Counted from the first letter of the stretch, positions 25,828 to 34,475 are shown. The stretch: 45,250 nt of DNA from Streptacidiphilus neutrinimicus (GCF_000787815.1 NZ_BBPO01000055.1:1-45250), one strand, 5' to 3'. Numbers and translations are program-made. Notes: generated by a model from the letters alone, not told the origin.

Positions 25828-26112
25828 GTGCACCACGATTTCGAGCAAGCGCACCCCCAGAACCGCGACGACATACTGATCGCCCTGCTGGCCGCAGGCC
25901 ACACCGATGCCAGCGCGGCCCGGCGCCTGGGCGTCAGCCGTCGCACCGTGACCAACATGCTCCGTTCCATGATGGACGGGTTAGGCATCAACAACCGCTT
26001 CCAGCTCGGCATCGCCGTCGGTGCCCGCAGCCGCTCCTGCGCCAGGTGCCCGGCGCCGCGACATCCCGTCCGGCCCGTGGACCTGCGCGAACCCGTCCTT
26101 CGTGAAAGCTAG
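25828..26112 (+). CDS. Stand-alone LuxR-type DNA-binding domain with a TTA codon
   Basis: About 94 residues from GTG 25828 (in-frame TTG codons occur at 25816 and 25699). Core: RDDILIALLAAGHTDASAAR, then RLGVSRRTVTNMLRSMMDGL and NNRFQLGIAVGA, a complete GerE/LuxR HTH such as normally ends a larger regulator. No sensor domain is present upstream in this frame, so it is either a single-domain regulator or the 3' remnant of a longer one. The codon at 25981-25983 is TTA (Leu), making translation potentially bldA-dependent. Position just before the LysR gene and the biosynthetic cluster suggests a developmental input, by inference. Confidence 0.5.
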   Translation: MHHDFEQAHPQNRDDILIALLAAGHTDASAARRLGVSRRTVTNMLRSMMDGLGINNRFQLGIAVGARSRSCARCPAPRHPVRPVDLREPVLRES

Positions 26113-26169
26113 TTCTGGGGTTTCGGGGGATGTTCCAGGCTGCCTTGCCGCACGCGAAAGTGAAAACGT

Positions 26170-27090
26170 ATGACTACAGAACGAACCATCATCTCCCGCA
26201 ACCTCGACGTGAACCAGCTGCGAACGCTCAGCACGATCGTGGAGACCGGTAGCTTCCGACGGGCCGCGGACGTGCTGGCGCTGACCCAGCCCGCCGTGAG
26301 TTACCACATTCGCCGACTCGAAGCGGTGCTGCGCGGCCCGGTCTTCGTCCGGACCAGGGGCCGCCTCGAACTCAGCGACGCCGGAGAGGAACTGCTCTTC
26401 TACGCCCGCAAGATCCTCACCGTCAACGACGAGGCGATGGCCCGGCTGACGGCCCCGAGGGACAACCTCCGGCTCACGATCGGCGCCTCGGAGCAGTTGG
26501 AGGACGTCCTCCAGGACCTGCTCGTCGGCCTCACCCGGGCGCTGCCCCGGGTCACCCTGACCGCGCGGATCGGGGCCAGCGAGCAGATCGCCGCGCGGAC
26601 GGCCGAGCAGGAGACCGACGTCGCCGTCATCATCGGCCGCCCCCGCGGCGAACGCAGCCGCCCGCTCGGCTCGCTCCAACTGGCCTGGTACGCGCACGAC
26701 GCCGCTCGCCTGGCCGCGAGCCGGTCCATTCCGATGGTGCTGCCCACCGGACCGTGCAACACGCGCGCGCACATCGTGTCCGCCCTCGACCGTCAGGGCG
26801 TCCCCTGGCACGTCGCCTACGAGGGCCCCGACCTCGCCGGGCTGCGGGCGGCCACCCGAGCGGGGCTCGGCGTCATCGGTCTGCTCGCCAACAGCGGCGA
26901 GAAGTGGAACCTGACCCCGGTCCCCGGCGGCATGCTGCCGTTCCATCCCGGCCTGGTGCCGGTCTCCTTCGTCCACGCGCCGGGCACGCCGGCGCACGTG
27001 GTGGAGGCGGCCTTCTCCGTCGCCCAAGCGGCCCTCCGTCAGTTCCCTTTGGTCGATGAGCCCGACACGGCCACCCCTGAGGCGGCCTGA
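26170..27090 (+). CDS. LysR-family transcriptional regulator
   Basis: 306 residues. The N-terminal winged HTH (DVNQLRTLSTIVETGSFRRA, then ALTQPAVSYHIRRLE) is followed by a two-lobed effector-binding domain (LRLTIGASEQLEDVL; RIGASEQIAARTAEQETDVA; LAGLRAATRAGLGVIGLL). It is transcribed toward the cluster and lies at its left edge, convergent with the M24 gene 59 bases away, so it is the best candidate for cluster-specific control. LysR proteins usually bind T-N11-A dyads; no perfect site is obvious at its own promoter. ATG start with a weak GAAAGTG ribosome site. Confidence 0.9.
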   Translation: MTTERTIISRNLDVNQLRTLSTIVETGSFRRAADVLALTQPAVSYHIRRLEAVLRGPVFVRTRGRLELSDAGEELLFYARKILTVNDEAMARLTAPRDNLRLTIGASEQLEDVLQDLLVGLTRALPRVTLTARIGASEQIAARTAEQETDVAVIIGRPRGERSRPLGSLQLAWYAHDAARLAASRSIPMVLPTGPCNTRAHIVSALDRQGVPWHVAYEGPDLAGLRAATRAGLGVIGLLANSGEKWNLTPVPGGMLPFHPGLVPVSFVHAPGTPAHVVEAAFSVAQAALRQFPLVDEPDTATPEAA

Positions 27091-27149
27091 GCGGACGAGC
27101 CTGACGCCGTGTCGGACGGCCGCCGCGCGAACCGTGCGGCGGCCGTGCC

Positions 27150-27842
27150 TCAGCCCAGATCCAGCAGCTGCTCGTGGAAGCCGCCGAACCCCCGGGACCG
27201 GTCCACCAGATGGATCTCCAGGATCCAGTGGCAGAGCCGCCCGACGCGGTCGGGGCGGCGCATCGGTTCGTCGCTCCCGGTGGTGATGTAGTACTCGAGC
27301 TCGTCCCCGTTGATGCGTTCGTGCGGGAACTCCCCGACCAGGTGCCCGGCGTGGGTGGCGCCGACCTCCCAGCCCGCCTCGGCCGCCAGTCGCCGGATCT
27401 CGCCGAACAGCTCCGCGCCGGTGACGTCCGGCCGGGCCCGGAAGTAGCGCCGCCCGGCCTCGAAGACGACGGCCAGATCGTCGCGGAGGCGGTGCTTGAC
27501 CGGATCGTCCCCGAGCACGTAGGTGCGGCCGAAGTCGGCCTCCCACTGTTCGAGCAGCGGTCCGAAGTCGCAGAAGACGATGTCGTCCTCGGCGATCAGC
27601 CGGTCCGGCGGGTTCGCCCGGTAGGGGTGCAGGGTGTTCGGGCCCGAGCGCACGATGCGCTTGTGCCAGTAGTTCTCGATGCCGAACATCTCGCGCGCCA
27701 GGTCTCGGATCTCGTCGCTGAGTTCCCGTTCACCCTTGCCTGCGGCGACCAGCCGCCTACGCCCGATCTCCTCGAACAGCTCCTCCGCCGTGGCCTGCGC
27801 ATGGAGGAGGAGCGCCACGCGCCGTGCCTCGTTGTCGTCCAT
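27150..27842 (-). CDS. M24 metallopeptidase-like protein (pita-bread fold)
   Basis: 230-residue protein of the M24 creatinase/Xaa-Pro aminopeptidase fold, lacking the N-terminal creatinase domain of full-length homologues. Metal ligands appear conserved: Asp in VFCDFGP, Asp in EADFGRTY, His in AGHLVGEFPHE, Glu in WILEIHLV and Glu in FHEQLLDL. The molybdoenzyme gene ends 11 bases upstream, so this is the last gene of the left operon of the biosynthetic cluster. It might trim a peptide (removing a protecting residue), open or hydrolyse an intermediate, or be a non-proteolytic relative. Role not predictable. Confidence 0.8.
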   Translation of the reverse strand: MDDNEARRVALLLHAQATAEELFEEIGRRRLVAAGKGERELSDEIRDLAREMFGIENYWHKRIVRSGPNTLHPYRANPPDRLIAEDDIVFCDFGPLLEQWEADFGRTYVLGDDPVKHRLRDDLAVVFEAGRRYFRARPDVTGAELFGEIRRLAAEAGWEVGATHAGHLVGEFPHERINGDELEYYITTGSDEPMRRPDRVGRLCHWILEIHLVDRSRGFGGFHEQLLDLG

Positions 27843-27853
27843 CCTCGTCCTCG

Positions 27854-29917
27854 CTACTCGGTCGCCGACACCTCGACGCGGTTGTCGTGGTAGACGGCGC
27901 CGCCGCCCATGTCGGAGTCCCGCTCGTCCACGGTGGCGTTGACGCCCGCCCGGTGTCCGGTGAGCTTCGACCACCAGCCCTTGCCCGTGCGGGCCACCCC
28001 TGGCCGCACGGCGTCGCTCACCTTCAACTGCGCGGTGAAGGCGCCCCGGTCGTTGAAGATCCGCACCTGCTCTCCCTCGACCAGCCCCCGGGACGCGGCG
28101 TCGTCGGGGTGCAACTCCACGAAAGGCGCTCCGGCCCGCCGCACCAGCGACTCCTTGTTCGCGAACGTCGTGTTGAGAAAGAAGTGCGAGGCCGACGAGA
28201 TCAGCACCAGCGGCAGCCGGCGGGCCAGCTCCGGATCGGCGGACTCCTTGGGAGGCGTGTATCCGGTGAGCGGGTCGTACCCGTCGGCGGCCGCCGTCTC
28301 GGAGACGAACTCGAGCTTCCCCGAGGGTGTGGGAAAGCCGTCCGCGAACGGCACGAAGGGACTGGGGTAGTTGAGCCGGACGTAGCCCTCCCGGCGCAGC
28401 CGGTCCAGGTCGACGCCGTCCAGCGACGGGTGGCCGCTGGACAGCAGTTGCCGGGCGAGCTCCTCGTCGGAGTCGAACAGGCTCGGCTCGGTGAGGCCCA
28501 GCCGGGCCGCGAGCCGGCGGAACGTCTCCGTGGTCGACAGGCACTCGCCGGGAGGGGCCGTGGCGGGCTCGTTCCAGGTGAGGTACATGTGCCCGTACCC
28601 GTCGAGCAGGTCCGCGTGCTCGGTCTGCATCGTGGCGGGCAGCACGATGTCCGCGTAGTCCACCGTGTCGGTGCGGAAGTGCTCCAGGACGACGGTGAAC
28701 AGGTCCTCGCGCAGCAGACCGGCACGCACCTGGCTCTGGCCGCCCACCGCCGTGGCCGGGTTGGCCCCGTAGACGAACAGCGCCTTGACGGGCGGGTCGT
28801 CGGCCGTGGTGAGCGCCTCGCCGAGGCGGGTCATCGAGAGGCTGCGGACCGGCCCGGCCAGCAGGTCGTCACGGAACAGGGCTTCGCGGTCCCCGCCGAA
28901 GTAGCCGTCTGTCGAGTAGGCCAGCCCGCCGCCCGGGAGCTTCCAGTCGCCCGTCACCCCCGGCAGCGCCGCCAGCGTGCGCAGCGCCATCCCGCCGCCG
29001 GCGTGCCGCTGGATCCCCTGCGCCGCCTTCATCCCGGTGGGCCGGGTGACGGCCAGCCGCTGTCCGAGCCGCTCGACCGTCTCCACCGGCAGCCCGCAGA
29101 TCTCCGCGGTGCGTTCCGGCGTGAACTGCTCGATGCGTGCGCGGAACTCGGGCCAGCCCACCGTCCGCTCGGCCAGATACGCGCGGTCCTCGGCGCCGAG
29201 CGAGAGCACGACGTTGAGCAGCCCGAGGGCGAGCGCCGCGTCCGTGCCGGGGTTGAGCGGCAGGTGCTCGTCCGCGAGCCGGGCCGTCCTGGTCAGGACC
29301 GGGTCGATGGCCACGACGTAGGCCCCGGAGCGCTGCGCCTCCGAGAGGACCTTCCACAGGTGGTGGCTGGTGGTGAGCGTGTTGCACCCCCACAGCAGGA
29401 TCAGCCGGGAGTGGCGCAGGTCCTCGGGGTCGATGCCCCGGCTGGTGCCGAGCGTGTAGCCGGTGCCCACCAGGCCGGCGATCGAGCAGATCGTCATGTC
29501 GTGACGGGAGGCGCCCAGGCTGTTCCACAGCCGGCTGCCGGCGCGCCCCTGGAGGCCTTGCAGGTAGCCCAGGTTCCCGGTGCCCTGGTAGGGCCAGACG
29601 GCCTGCCCGCCGTAGCGGTCGATCACGTCCGTGAGGCGGTCGGCGATCTCGTCGAGCGCCTCGTCCCAGCTGATCCGCTCGAACCGGCCCTCGCCCTTGG
29701 GGCCGGTCCTGCGCAGGGGGTGGGTCAGCCGGTCGGGCGCGCGCGTGTGCTCCAGGTACTGGTTCACCTTCACGCACAGGGTCCCGCGCGTGTAGGGGTG
29801 GTCCGGTGTCCCGCGCAACCCCACCGCGACGCCGTCCTCCACCTCGACCTGCCAGGAACACGCGTCCGGGCAGTCCAGCGGGCAGCCCCCGGGCAGGATC
29901 TTCAGCGCACGGTTCAC
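27854..29917 (-). CDS. belN-like: Molybdopterin oxidoreductase, putative nitro-group reductase of the pathway
   Basis: 687-residue enzyme of the DMSO-reductase/formate-dehydrogenase family. Cys12, Cys16, Cys20 (GGCPLDCPDACS) and Cys48 (GTLCVK) bind an N-terminal [4Fe-4S] cluster. Bis-MGD-binding regions follow (VWPYQGTGNLGYLQGLQGRA; FVYGANPATAVGGQ; C-terminal molydop-binding domain with DAASRGLVEGEQVRIFNDRG). There is no Tat signal, so it should be cytoplasmic. The GTG start overlaps the upstream gene by GTGA. In belactosin biosynthesis a molybdopterin enzyme (BelN, as I recall) is proposed to reduce the nitrocyclopropane to the amine; the context here, next to a putative N-oxygenase and cyclopropanase, fits that role. 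The alternative is another oxotransferase reaction. Confidence 0.85.
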   Translation of the reverse strand: MNRALKILPGGCPLDCPDACSWQVEVEDGVAVGLRGTPDHPYTRGTLCVKVNQYLEHTRAPDRLTHPLRRTGPKGEGRFERISWDEALDEIADRLTDVIDRYGGQAVWPYQGTGNLGYLQGLQGRAGSRLWNSLGASRHDMTICSIAGLVGTGYTLGTSRGIDPEDLRHSRLILLWGCNTLTTSHHLWKVLSEAQRSGAYVVAIDPVLTRTARLADEHLPLNPGTDAALALGLLNVVLSLGAEDRAYLAERTVGWPEFRARIEQFTPERTAEICGLPVETVERLGQRLAVTRPTGMKAAQGIQRHAGGGMALRTLAALPGVTGDWKLPGGGLAYSTDGYFGGDREALFRDDLLAGPVRSLSMTRLGEALTTADDPPVKALFVYGANPATAVGGQSQVRAGLLREDLFTVVLEHFRTDTVDYADIVLPATMQTEHADLLDGYGHMYLTWNEPATAPPGECLSTTETFRRLAARLGLTEPSLFDSDEELARQLLSSGHPSLDGVDLDRLRREGYVRLNYPSPFVPFADGFPTPSGKLEFVSETAAADGYDPLTGYTPPKESADPELARRLPLVLISSASHFFLNTTFANKESLVRRAGAPFVELHPDDAASRGLVEGEQVRIFNDRGAFTAQLKVSDAVRPGVARTGKGWWSKLTGHRAGVNATVDERDSDMGGGAVYHDNRVEVSATE

Positions 29918-30792
29918 GTCGTCCGCTCCGCGTGCAGGCGCGTCAGGAACTCGTCGGCCAAGGTCACCCGGCCGACGAGGGAACTGGCGCCGGAGAGCAG
30001 CGCCCGCCCGTCCCGCGTGATCTCCACGGTCACGGTGCCTCCGGGCATGACGACGGTCACCGAGGGATCGGTGAGGCCAAGCCGATAGGCGGCGCAGGCA
30101 GCGGCGCAGGCCCCGCTGCCGGAGGCGGGGGCGTAGCCGACACCCCGCTCCCAGATCTGGATCCGCAGGGTGCGCCGGTCCTCGACGGTCAGCAGCTCGG
30201 CGTTGGGCCGCTCCGCGAAGCCGGAGTGGCCGACGATGGCCGGGCCGAGCCGGGTGGCCAGCTCGGCGGTGGCGTCGTCGACCAGCGCGACCAGGTGCGG
30301 CACGCCGTTGTGGACCGCCGTCGCGTGCACCGTGGTGCCCGGCTCGACCTCGACCGGCACGCCGACCAGCTCCGCGCCGTCGGCCAGGGCGGGACTGCGG
30401 TGGGTCCACGGGCCCAGGTCGACGGTGCTGGGGGCGGTGACCGAGCTGCCGAGCAGCACCGTGACCGGACCGCCGGGCGTCCGCAGCGTGATCTCGTCGT
30501 GGTGCGCGCGGCCGTGCTCGCGCAGGTAGCGGGCGAAGATCCGCAGGCCGTTCGCGTTTCGCGCGCACTCGGAGCCGTCGGCGTTGAAGACCCGTACGTC
30601 GAAGGCGTCCTGCGCGTCGACCGGGTGATCCGCGGCCGGGAGGGGACCGTAGAGGACCCCGTCCGCCCCGACGCCGGTGCGCCGGTCGCACAGCGCCCGG
30701 GCGGTCCCGGCGTCCGGCGCGAGCGCGCCGAGCGCCGGGTCGGCGACGAGGTAGTCGTTGCCGAGGGTGTGGTACTTCAGGAGTGTGGTCAT
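29914..30792 (-). CDS. DapF-fold epimerase homologue lacking both catalytic cysteines
   Basis: 292 residues with the full two-domain diaminopimelate-epimerase fold: KYHTLGNDYLVAD at the N-terminus, FNADGSECARNANGLRIFAR (69-88), HNGVPHLV, and ERGVGYAPASGSGACAA (215-231). In true DapF the segments read CGNG and ACGSGA; here they are NANG (Asn79) and ASGSGA (Ser224). Cys76 lies three residues before the first site but cannot take its geometric place in an obvious way. The two-base cysteine racemisation mechanism is therefore unlikely. It may be a one-base isomerase or use other residues, as PhzF and PrpF do. Overlaps both neighbours by 4 bases, so it is made together with the dioxygenase-like and molybdoenzyme proteins. 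A pathway isomerase or dehydratase is my inference. Confidence 0.85.
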   Translation of the reverse strand: MTTLLKYHTLGNDYLVADPALGALAPDAGTARALCDRRTGVGADGVLYGPLPAADHPVDAQDAFDVRVFNADGSECARNANGLRIFARYLREHGRAHHDEITLRTPGGPVTVLLGSSVTAPSTVDLGPWTHRSPALADGAELVGVPVEVEPGTTVHATAVHNGVPHLVALVDDATAELATRLGPAIVGHSGFAERPNAELLTVEDRRTLRIQIWERGVGYAPASGSGACAAACAAYRLGLTDPSVTVVMPGGTVTVEITRDGRALLSGASSLVGRVTLADEFLTRLHAERTT

Positions 30793-31478
30793 CCGCGACC
30801 CTCACCGATGGCGTCCTCCTCGAAGGCGTCGCCGTACCAGCGCTCGCTCCAGCGCGAGAAGGACACCACCGTGATGTCGCGATGGCCCTCCTCCTCGACC
30901 GGCACGATATCGGTCACGTAGTGCCACAGCGCCCGGTCGTCGAAGGCGATGGCCTGCCCGGCCGGCAGGGTCGCGGTGAAGATCGGCGTCTCCTTGTCGT
31001 CCGCGCTGCGCAGGGTCAGCTCGGCGCCGGTGATGCCGACGCGGTTGTAGACGGAGATCACCACGAACTCGTGGCCGTCCTGGTGCACGCCCTCCGGGAC
31101 GACGACGCCCTGCAGCTCCTTGTTGGCGATGACCCGGTACTGGTGGACGTTGATCTGCCAGACGTCGTCCTCGGGCAGCGGGATTTGCTCGCAGGCCTCC
31201 CGGATGTGCTCGACCAGGTCGACCTGGATCGGCTGGTAGTGCCGCCGGATGCCGCCCGCGATCGGGTTGAACTTGGAGTAGGTGACGTACGGGCGGTGCG
31301 GCAGTCGCTCGAACTCCCAAGCCCCGTCGCGGTGTTCGAGCCGGTACTGGGAGAAGCGGCGCCAGCGGTTGCCGTTGCCGATGTACTCGTCGAAGGCGAG
31401 GTCGTCGAAGCTCTTCAGCACGTCCTCGCCGGTCTCGGGGAGGTCGAAGATCTGGAAGCCCTGCGCGTTGAGCGTCAC
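30789..31478 (-). CDS. belL-like: Nonheme iron enzyme (2OG-Fe dioxygenase family), putative nitrocyclopropane synthase
   Basis: 229 residues of the PF10014-type 2OG-Fe family. His132 and Asp134 (EGVHQDGHEF) plus His186 (ALWHYVTD) make the iron facial triad; Arg200 (GHRDITVVSFSR) is placed to bind the 2-oxoglutarate carboxylate. Start GTG 31478 with AAAGG upstream; its stop overlaps the DapF-like ATG. BelL and HrmJ, reported to close the nitrocyclopropane ring of 6-nitronorleucine in belactosin and hormaomycin biosynthesis, are nonheme iron enzymes, and this gene sits directly after a BelK/HrmI-type oxygenase gene. An amino-acid hydroxylase role (as in isoleucine dioxygenase) is the alternative. 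Confidence 0.8.
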   Translation of the reverse strand: MTLNAQGFQIFDLPETGEDVLKSFDDLAFDEYIGNGNRWRRFSQYRLEHRDGAWEFERLPHRPYVTYSKFNPIAGGIRRHYQPIQVDLVEHIREACEQIPLPEDDVWQINVHQYRVIANKELQGVVVPEGVHQDGHEFVVISVYNRVGITGAELTLRSADDKETPIFTATLPAGQAIAFDDRALWHYVTDIVPVEEEGHRDITVVSFSRWSERWYGDAFEEDAIGEGRG

Positions 31479-31509
31479 GGTCGTGCCTTTCGGGGAGACG
31501 GGTAAGGGG

Positions 31510-32562
31510 TCAGGCGGGCACGGGCTGCTTGAGACACACCTCGAGGACCCGGTCGAGGTAGCGCGCCGAGGTGTTGAGCCGCACGATCGTGCCGAGGGCG
31601 ACCTCGCGGCCGGCGGCCGGATCGCGTTCGACGACCGGTCCGATGACGTTCTTGTACCAACCGGCCGCGTGCTGCGCGTCGACGCCGATGTGGATGTCGT
31701 GGTAGATCTTGCCCTCGGGCGGGAGCCCGAGGCGGTCCCATGCGGTGACCAACTGGCGGAAGCGCCGGGGGGCCAGGAACTCCGTGACGCCGTAGTAGCC
31801 GATCGCACGCAGGTAGTGCCGGCGGCTGAGGGCGAGCCCCGCCGAGATGTTGCCGCACTCCCTGGAGTCGGGCAGCAGGTTCGACTCGACGTAGTCCTGG
31901 TCGACCCCGACCGAGGCGAGGCACTGGGAGAACAGCGTCGTGTGGACGTCGGCGAAGGCGCCGTCGCCCATCTCGTCCCAGTAGTTGGACGCGATCTCCA
32001 TCTTCTCGGCGCCGGTGGCGCCGAGCTGCATGACGGCGAGGATGTCGTCGAACCGCGGGTCCAGGGAGGTCTCCTGGGCGAGCAGCAGCCGTATGTCCTC
32101 CACCGTCGCGGAGTTGGCCAGGTGCTCGGAGTACAGCGGGTGGGCGCTCGCCGGGTGGTCCTGGATCAGGGCCTTCAGCCAGCGCACGTACTCCTTCTCG
32201 CCGGTGGGGTAGCCGCCCAGCGACTCCTCCGGCACCTGGCGGAACTCGTGCTCCAGCATGGCGTTCTCAAGGACGCTGGTGACGTCCCGCAGGATCGGCT
32301 GGAGGTCCTGGTCGGGCTTGCGCGCCGCCGACTGGCTGAACTCGTGGGCGTACACGACCGCGAGCACCTCGTGCAGGTGTGCGCGCGCCGCGGCGTCGCG
32401 GCCGTGGAAGGCCAGGTCCGCAAGCCGCCGACACTCCCCGGCCAGCTCGGCGCGGTGGGCGTAGTCGTCGACCAGCTCCTGCCATTTCTCGAAGGTCACC
32501 GAGGTGAGGGCCTCCGTGAAACCAGCGAGGAGCGGAAAGGCTTTCTGCTGCGGATCAGGCAT
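31510..32562 (-). CDS. belK-like: Heme-oxygenase-like diiron oxidase, putative lysine N-oxygenase
   Basis: 350-residue helical protein of the iron-containing redox enzyme (HDO) family. Likely iron ligands: Glu164 (AQETSLDPRFDD), Glu189 and Glu197 (EIASNYWDEMGDG), His207 (DVHTTLF), then His291, Asp295 and His298 (HIGVDAQHAAGW). The related enzymes BelK and HrmI oxidise the lysine side-chain amine to 6-nitronorleucine. The gene order N-oxygenase, nonheme iron enzyme, epimerase-like, molybdoenzyme on one strand supports the same job here. ATG 32562 with GAGAGGAAT upstream; the 2OG-type gene starts 31 bases after its stop. Other HDOs cleave C-C bonds of amino acids, which is the main alternative. 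Confidence 0.82.
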   Translation of the reverse strand: MPDPQQKAFPLLAGFTEALTSVTFEKWQELVDDYAHRAELAGECRRLADLAFHGRDAAARAHLHEVLAVVYAHEFSQSAARKPDQDLQPILRDVTSVLENAMLEHEFRQVPEESLGGYPTGEKEYVRWLKALIQDHPASAHPLYSEHLANSATVEDIRLLLAQETSLDPRFDDILAVMQLGATGAEKMEIASNYWDEMGDGAFADVHTTLFSQCLASVGVDQDYVESNLLPDSRECGNISAGLALSRRHYLRAIGYYGVTEFLAPRRFRQLVTAWDRLGLPPEGKIYHDIHIGVDAQHAAGWYKNVIGPVVERDPAAGREVALGTIVRLNTSARYLDRVLEVCLKQPVPA

Positions 32563-32672
32563 GTCGGGATTCCTCTCGGTGGCTGTTTTCCCGCCCGCCG
32601 AAACGCCGAACGATTTTTCGGCTTCGATTGACGTCAGCCTATCCAGAGGCGGCGGACGCGGTCCAAGTCCAG

Positions 32673-34373
32673 TTATTTATCGTGGCCATAAACAGAATTG
32701 ATGACGCCGACGGCGGCGGCGAGTTCCGCCGCGGCCGCGTCCTCGCCGGTTCCGACGGACCAGACGGCGCCGCTGCTCAGGTAGGCGATCGCCCCGCCGC
32801 CGGGAAGTTCGTGTGCCGTGGCCGACGTGACGGTGAGTTCCAGGCCGACCTGGCCGAGCGCGTCGGCGAACGCGGCCAGCGGCGTGGCCCCGTTCATGGG
32901 GAGCTCCTTGTCGATGCCGTCGAGGCAGACCGTCACGGAGGTCTGCGTACGCTCGAGGAGCCGTAGCCGGCCGGACGCGGGCGCGTACGCGGCGTCGAAG
33001 AGCTCGCGCAGCCGTTCCGGGCCCAGCTCGCCGCCCTCGCGGTCCGCGACCTGCTGGACCAGGACGGCGAAGTCGGCGCGAAGCCGCAGCGGCAGGTGCA
33101 GGCCGTGGGAGTCGCTGAGCACGAACGCCACGCCGCCCTTGCCCGACTGCGAGTTGACCCGGACGACCGGCTCGTAGGCGCGGCCGACGTCACCCGGGTC
33201 GATGGGCAGGTAGGGGACCTGCCAGTGCTCCTCGCGCAGTTCGTGGCCGCCCCCGTGGGCCTCGTCGGCGAGCGCCGAGATTCCCTTGCTGATGGCGTCC
33301 TGGTGACCGCCGGAGAAGGCGGTGAAGACGAGCTCGCCCCCCCACGGATGGCGTTCGTGCACGGGCAGGGCCGTGCACTCCTCCACCACCCGGCGCACCT
33401 CGGCCAGGTCGGAGAAGTCGATCTCGGGGTCGACGCCGCGGCTGAACAGGTTCATCCCCAGCGTGACCAGGCAGACGTTGCCCGTGCGTTCGCCGTTGCC
33501 GAACAGGCAGCCCTCGATGCGGTCCGCGCCGGCCGCGAGGCCGAGCTCGGCGGCGGCGACCGCGGTGCCGCGGTCGTTGTGCGGGTGCAGCGAGAGGATG
33601 ACCGAGTCGCGCCGCTCCAGGTTGCGGCTCATCCACTCGATCGAGTCGGCGTAGGTGTTCGGCGTGGTCATCTCCACCGTGGCGGGCAGGCAGATCGTGG
33701 CCGGACGCTGCGGGGTGGGCTGCCAGACGTCGAGGACGGCGTTGCAGACCTCGGCCGCGAAGCCCGGCTCGGTGCCGGTGAACGACTCCGGTGAGTACTG
33801 GAGGCGCACGTCCGCGCCGGTCAGCGACTCGGCCGCGGCGGCGAGGCGGCGGGCCGACGCGACGGCCAGCTCGCGGATCTGGGCCCGGTCCTGACGGAAG
33901 ACCACCCGGCGCTGCAGCTCGGAGGTCGGGTTGTAGATGTGCAGGGTCACCTTGCGCACCCCGGCGACGGCCTCGACCGTCCGGTCGATGAGCTCCGGGC
34001 GGCACGGCGAGAGGACCTGGATGCGCACGTCGTCCGGGACCGCGTCCCGCTCGATGAGCTCCCGGACGAAGGCGAGGTCCGCCGCGCTGGCCGAGGGGAA
34101 GCCGACCTCGATCTCCTTGTAGCCCATCCCCACCAGCAGGCGGAAGAAGCGGTGCTTCCGCTCCGGGTCCATCGGTACGGCGAGGGCCTGGTTGCCGTCG
34201 CGCAGGTCGACCGAGCACCACAGCGGGGCACGGGTGATCGTCCGGTCGGGCCAGGTCCGGTCCGGCAGCAGGACCGGTTCCACCTCCTCGGCGTACGAGC
34301 GGTAGCGGTGAGCCGGCATCGGGCTCCGGCGCTGCTCGTTCCAGACCGGACGGGCCGCGATTTCGTTCGTCAT
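32673..34373 (-). CDS. leuA: 2-Isopropylmalate synthase (leuA family), cluster copy
   Basis: 566-residue type-2 LeuA. The DRE-TIM metallolyase active site is seen in CSVDLRDGNQALAVPMDPER and the LHPHNDRGTAVA segment; the C-terminal LeuA dimer/allosteric domain is retained (SVTVCLDGIDKELPMNGA; VGVINSVYG). It condenses acetyl-CoA with a branched 2-oxo acid. In cystargolide/belactosin chemistry such homologues start the beta-lactone warhead from ketoisovalerate or 3-methyl-2-oxovalerate. ATG 34373 has GAGGAG upstream; an open frame further upstream is a shadow of the divergent methyltransferase. Housekeeping LeuA would normally not sit beside a methyltransferase and AMP ligases, so this is probably a pathway paralogue. 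Confidence 0.92.
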   Translation of the reverse strand: MTNEIAARPVWNEQRRSPMPAHRYRSYAEEVEPVLLPDRTWPDRTITRAPLWCSVDLRDGNQALAVPMDPERKHRFFRLLVGMGYKEIEVGFPSASAADLAFVRELIERDAVPDDVRIQVLSPCRPELIDRTVEAVAGVRKVTLHIYNPTSELQRRVVFRQDRAQIRELAVASARRLAAAAESLTGADVRLQYSPESFTGTEPGFAAEVCNAVLDVWQPTPQRPATICLPATVEMTTPNTYADSIEWMSRNLERRDSVILSLHPHNDRGTAVAAAELGLAAGADRIEGCLFGNGERTGNVCLVTLGMNLFSRGVDPEIDFSDLAEVRRVVEECTALPVHERHPWGGELVFTAFSGGHQDAISKGISALADEAHGGGHELREEHWQVPYLPIDPGDVGRAYEPVVRVNSQSGKGGVAFVLSDSHGLHLPLRLRADFAVLVQQVADREGGELGPERLRELFDAAYAPASGRLRLLERTQTSVTVCLDGIDKELPMNGATPLAAFADALGQVGLELTVTSATAHELPGGGAIAYLSSGAVWSVGTGEDAAAAELAAAVGVINSVYGHDK

Positions 34374-34475
34374 GGGGACTCCTCGCGCATAAATTGCGAA
34401 CCACGCTAGCCAGCGGTCCGACGGCCGACCAGAAAACTGCGCAGAAGCGAAACGGAAGCGACGCCGATAAAAGGG

